From positions 1 through 7,969 of the forward strand of contig JAAXQB010000076.1 in the NCBI GenBank assembly GCA_012329085.1: a stretch of 7,969 bases of DNA, given 5' to 3'. Below, one piece after another: positions 5,763 through 7,969 of the stretch. The notes under the pieces were generated by a model. The model made no database searches. It saw nothing but the letters and a program-made list of their open reading frames with translations, and had not been told where the DNA came from. The stretch comes from Methanosarcinales archaeon (GTDB lineage: Archaea; Halobacteriota; Methanosarcinia; Methanosarcinales; Methanosarcinaceae). How positions within the stretch are numbered: the stretch's first letter is position 1; each line of letters begins with the position of its first letter. A program made the position numbers and the translations under genes.

Positions 5763-7211
5763 TTAAAATATTTTTCCGATACAAAGAATTTTAAGAAAAC
5801 TATCACACGACTGATGGCGGCCAACAATGCCATGACGCCCCTTATATAATTGAACAGAGAAGCCATACAGATCTGGTTGAGAAGTTGTCCACTGATAACA
5901 TGTTTCTTCCCAGTCCGTGCTCCTGGGTTTATCACCTAATGCTGCTCCCGTCCAAAAATAATTGATATGGGGAGACATTCCATCTATTGCATCTTTCATT
6001 GAGTTTTGCCATATTCTTCTAAGAAATAGATCACGATTAAAGGCAATAAGATGGGAGTCAAAATTAGTTGTGCCATCAGGCCAAAATCCCCAAACTTTTG
6101 CATTAGGATCTAAATTTATTTGGTTCCAGATATTAGCAATATACCAATCACTGCCACCTGCTCGAGAATATAATCCAGCCACTCTCTCCCCCCAACCTAG
6201 CGTTGAGCCAACATCAAATTTATCAAAAATAATATGATCATATTTTGATCTTTGAGCTTCAGCTCGGCAAGCACCAATTAATGCAAAGTCTGGAGGATGA
6301 AAATAATCAACCATATGTCCTTTATCTTCACCCGGTCCTTGATCTAAGACAAAAATCACTAAATCACCAGAAGACGGAGTAAGAGTTGCCAAAGGAATAT
6401 CTACTGTTACTGTCACACTGGCTGTTACCGTCCCGGCTGACTCAATACATTCTATCTCGTATATTGTTGTTGCCGAAGGAGTAACTTGATCAACACCATC
6501 TGCCCTACCCCCAGTGACAAAACCAGGACCAGCAATGGCAGTGCAAGAGGTAGCATTTGGGAAATTCCATTTTAGAGTTGTGCTCTCTCCTAAAGTGATC
6601 GTATCTGGATCCGCTACTAATACATTAGTTGGAATTGGCACGATTACTTGAACTACTGCAGTAATAAATTTTTGTCCTTCGGGACCAATACACTTTAAGG
6701 TATAGGTTGTTGAATTTCTTGGATTTACTGAAATGCTACCGTCAGTTCTCCCCCCAGTATAAAACCCAGGACTAAAGGCAGTGCAAGCAGTAGTATTTTC
6801 TGAAGTCCATTTAAGTGTTGTTGTCATGCCTTGTTGAATAGTTGTAGGAACAGCCGTTAAGGTAATTGATATGTCCTCATCGGGAGGAACAGTACAAATA
6901 CCACTCAACCCGATTGTTATCCCAACAATAAGAACTCCTAAAAGAGAGAGAAAAATTATTATTTTCCCCTTTTTAAATTTTTCAGGATCTCCAATACTAG
7001 TCATTATAAAAAAAGCACCAACCAGAATTAAAATAACTGCTACTGGAATTGTGAAAGTCCAAAAAAAACAGAGAATCGAAAATACCAGCTCCATAAATCT
7101 ATCAGTTTTAATGGGATCTATAATCTCAGCAAAAACAATTTTACCCGAAAATAAAAACAAAAATAAGAATGATAATAAAAAGGGTAATATTTTTTTCTTT
7201 TTTAATCTCAT
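5763..7211 (-). CDS. Pilin-domain adhesin with duplicated Ig-like domains and C-terminal lectin-like module
   Basis: 482-residue predicted surface protein. Signal peptide residues 2-28 with a strongly basic start (MRLKKKK) and VFA-E cleavage site. VirB2-like pilin domain 29-106: DPIKTD, helix about 39-70, GDPEKFKKGK cytoplasmic loop, helix about 84-103, Cys106. Two Ig-like domains (about 115-192 and 194-271) are internal duplicates sharing STTLKW or TTTLKW, a CTA motif, PGF-TGGR-DG and a second Cys; the GGR motifs are 81 residues apart. The C-terminal 200 residues (284-482) look like a DUF1554/endostatin-like module: LVIFVLDQG start, GACRAEAQ, NYFWTGAALG, CYQWTT and a final CDSFLKILCIG. That call rests on motif order, not a search. 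ATG 7211 gives the complete signal peptide; the 28 bases before it are only A and T, with no Shine-Dalgarno. It is 28 bp behind the partial first gene and 30 bp ahead of the next. Adhesion is inferred from the modules. Confidence 0.8.
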   Translation of the reverse strand: MRLKKKKILPFLLSFLFLFLFSGKIVFAEIIDPIKTDRFMELVFSILCFFWTFTIPVAVILILVGAFFIMTSIGDPEKFKKGKIIIFLSLLGVLIVGITIGLSGICTVPPDEDISITLTAVPTTIQQGMTTTLKWTSENTTACTAFSPGFYTGGRTDGSISVNPRNSTTYTLKCIGPEGQKFITAVVQVIVPIPTNVLVADPDTITLGESTTLKWNFPNATSCTAIAGPGFVTGGRADGVDQVTPSATTIYEIECIESAGTVTASVTVTVDIPLATLTPSSGDLVIFVLDQGPGEDKGHMVDYFHPPDFALIGACRAEAQRSKYDHIIFDKFDVGSTLGWGERVAGLYSRAGGSDWYIANIWNQINLDPNAKVWGFWPDGTTNFDSHLIAFNRDLFLRRIWQNSMKDAIDGMSPHINYFWTGAALGDKPRSTDWEETCYQWTTSQPDLYGFSVQLYKGRHGIVGRHQSCDSFLKILCIGKIF

Positions 7212-7239
7212 TTTTATAAAAATTTTAATTTAATTTTTT

Positions 7240-7587
7240 TTATTGCTGAAATTTGATAATACGCAAGGTAATGGGTATAGTTATTTGTTGATTCCCTGCT
7301 GTGATTGTAACACTTTCATAATATTTACCAGGGGGTATTACGGGGGGATTAAGGGTATTTCCTGAGAGCCCCTGAACAGTAACTGTTATAGATTGTCCTG
7401 GACTCAAAGATCCTTGCAATGGATATGTCCTTATAAATGTTACAGAACTGCTACTATCCCAAGCTAATTGTTGGTTAGAAAAGTTGGTTATTATTATGGT
7501 GGCAGGGGTCGTCCAGAGCACATTACTCTGCCAAAACTGGTCGTTGACCCATATCATAAAATCGGAGTTATTTACATGTATCAGAAG
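7240..7587 (-). CDS. 3' half of frameshifted surface gene: Ig-like domain
   Basis: About 115 residues that continue the lectin-like part of the same gene but in another frame. They start LLIHVNNSDFMIW right after the ten-C run and end TIPITLRIIKFQQ then TAA. The region from SLSPGQSITVTVQG to ITIPITL has the strand pattern of a BACON/PapD-like Ig-fold domain. No start codon with a credible ribosome site opens this half: the frame can be followed upstream to an ATG at 7797, but there it only shadows the lectin module, so it is not an independent gene. With nine C instead of ten, the two halves would join as one reading frame through a Pro linker. I read it as the C-terminal domain of a phase-variable, frameshifted or mis-sequenced gene. 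Confidence 0.65.
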   Translation of the reverse strand, partial: LLIHVNNSDFMIWVNDQFWQSNVLWTTPATIIITNFSNQQLAWDSSSSVTFIRTYPLQGSLSPGQSITVTVQGLSGNTLNPPVIPPGKYYESVTITAGNQQITIPITLRIIKFQQ

Positions 7588-7969
7588 GGGGGGGGGAGGT
7601 GCTACCGCAAGCACATAATAGGGGCAAATCAAAAGGAGGTGCAATACAATTGGTTGGTGTCCATGAGCCAGCCCATGGGCCCCCGAGCCATCTTTTGCCT
7701 GTGGTATTTGTGATGCCAGATATACCTCCACTAGGGTCGGGAAAGGCTTCAGTCCAACCACCGCAAGTATAGGGAGCCACACTTCCATCAGAACCATCTG
7801 TTCCCGTCCAATGGTTAGTACCTAAACCCAGCAAGCCACTATCAAAACCACCGTCCATCGGGCTATTGATCACACTTCCATCAAGAAGGTCTGCCCAATT
7901 GTTTGCTGCCAAAATACCAGGATGAGTATAATCTCTAAAAAACCAGGGAGCAAACCTATTGTTCACATA
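7568..7969 (-). CDS. 5' half of frameshifted surface gene: DUF1554-like lectin module (runs off the window)
   Basis: The frame is open to the right edge; a GTG at 7966 is not a convincing start because the module is already under way. ANNWADLLDGSVINSPMD, HWTGTDGSDGS, CGGWTE and the end CIAPPFDLPLLCACG match the DUF1554 (Leptospira endostatin-like, C-type-lectin-type fold) pattern well, the best such match in the window. After the module the frame enters a Pro run encoded by ten C and stops at SPPPSDTCK, so as sequenced the protein lacks its following Ig-like domain (encoded just downstream in another frame). By analogy with the three genes after it, the missing N-terminus probably carries a signal peptide and pilin domain, but that part is outside the window. 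Role: extracellular binding module, ligand unknown. Confidence 0.7.
   Translation of the reverse strand, partial: YVNNRFAPWFFRDYTHPGILAANNWADLLDGSVINSPMDGGFDSGLLGLGTNHWTGTDGSDGSVAPYTCGGWTEAFPDPSGGISGITNTTGKRWLGGPWAGSWTPTNCIAPPFDLPLLCACGSTSPPPSDTCK
7587..7596 (-). repeat. Run of ten C (coding strand) at a frameshift: candidate contingency tract
   Basis: Ten consecutive C on the coding strand sit exactly where the lectin-like reading frame leaves the frame of the following Ig-like domain. Nine (or twelve) C would fuse the two; ten ends the protein nine codons later. Runs of this length are known to slip in replication in other bacteria (poly-G/C contingency loci of Neisseria and Campylobacter) and are also frequent sequencing-error sites. 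Confidence 0.8.

Noticed and set aside
5723..5935. 70-residue minus-strand frame bridging two array genes.
   Set aside because: It mostly overlaps the end of the 482-residue gene in another frame, and its hydrophobic tail comes from the A/T-rich gap.
1..7969. Alternative genetic code (UGA as Gly, as in some CPR lineages).
   Set aside because: The 49-residue ORF would be the only gene ending at TGA; all others end at TAA or TAG and no conserved Gly positions are read from TGA.
2048..7969. Sortase-type (LPxTG) anchoring of the surface proteins.
   Set aside because: No LPxTG-like motif with hydrophobic tail and basic end occurs at any of the C-termini; the N-terminal pilin helices are the only membrane segments.

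Overview
The window looks like a piece of genome from a Patescibacteria/CPR bacterium, most likely Parcubacteria-like. This is inferred from the protein families present: AT-rich housekeeping genes, VirB2/TrbC-like two-helix pilin domains of the type abundant in that group, GWAWS/IGWIS repeats, Big_2-type Ig-like domains, and intergenic heptad repeats. UGA and UAA both act as stops and tryptophan is UGG, so the standard bacterial code fits. Every supported gene is on the minus strand, so transcription runs from position 7969 towards position 1.

The first two thirds in reading order (7969 to about 1945) is a tandem array of large surface-protein genes. Three are complete (7211-5763, 5732-3333, 3298-2048). 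Each begins with a signal peptide and a two-helix VirB2-like pilin domain and then continues into long extracellular Ig-like, lectin-like (DUF1554/endostatin-like) or GWAW-repeat modules. A fourth, cut by the window edge (7969-7240), has the same kinds of extracellular modules but is split by a frameshift at a run of ten C (minus strand). Just after the third complete gene, 1945-2049 encodes the last 34 residues of a plain pilin in another frame, read as a remnant of a further array member. Spacing between array genes is only 28-34 bp and nearly pure A/T, so they are probably one operon or a recently duplicated cluster.

Downstream (1879-1) are a 49-residue basic ORF, a family II (DHH/DHHA2) inorganic pyrophosphatase directly behind it, a 213 bp intergenic region with a heptad-phased repeat and a GC-richer block, and the N-terminal half of a phosphomannomutase/phosphoglucomutase. 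The last two enzymes are ordinary: pyrophosphate removal and hexose-phosphate supply for glycans.

The noteworthy system is the array. It looks like a set of pilin-anchored adhesins sharing one membrane/assembly domain but carrying different binding modules. Homopolymeric C tracts at domain junctions could switch or trim them. A role in attachment to a host cell or surface is inference; the domain layout is visible in the sequence.
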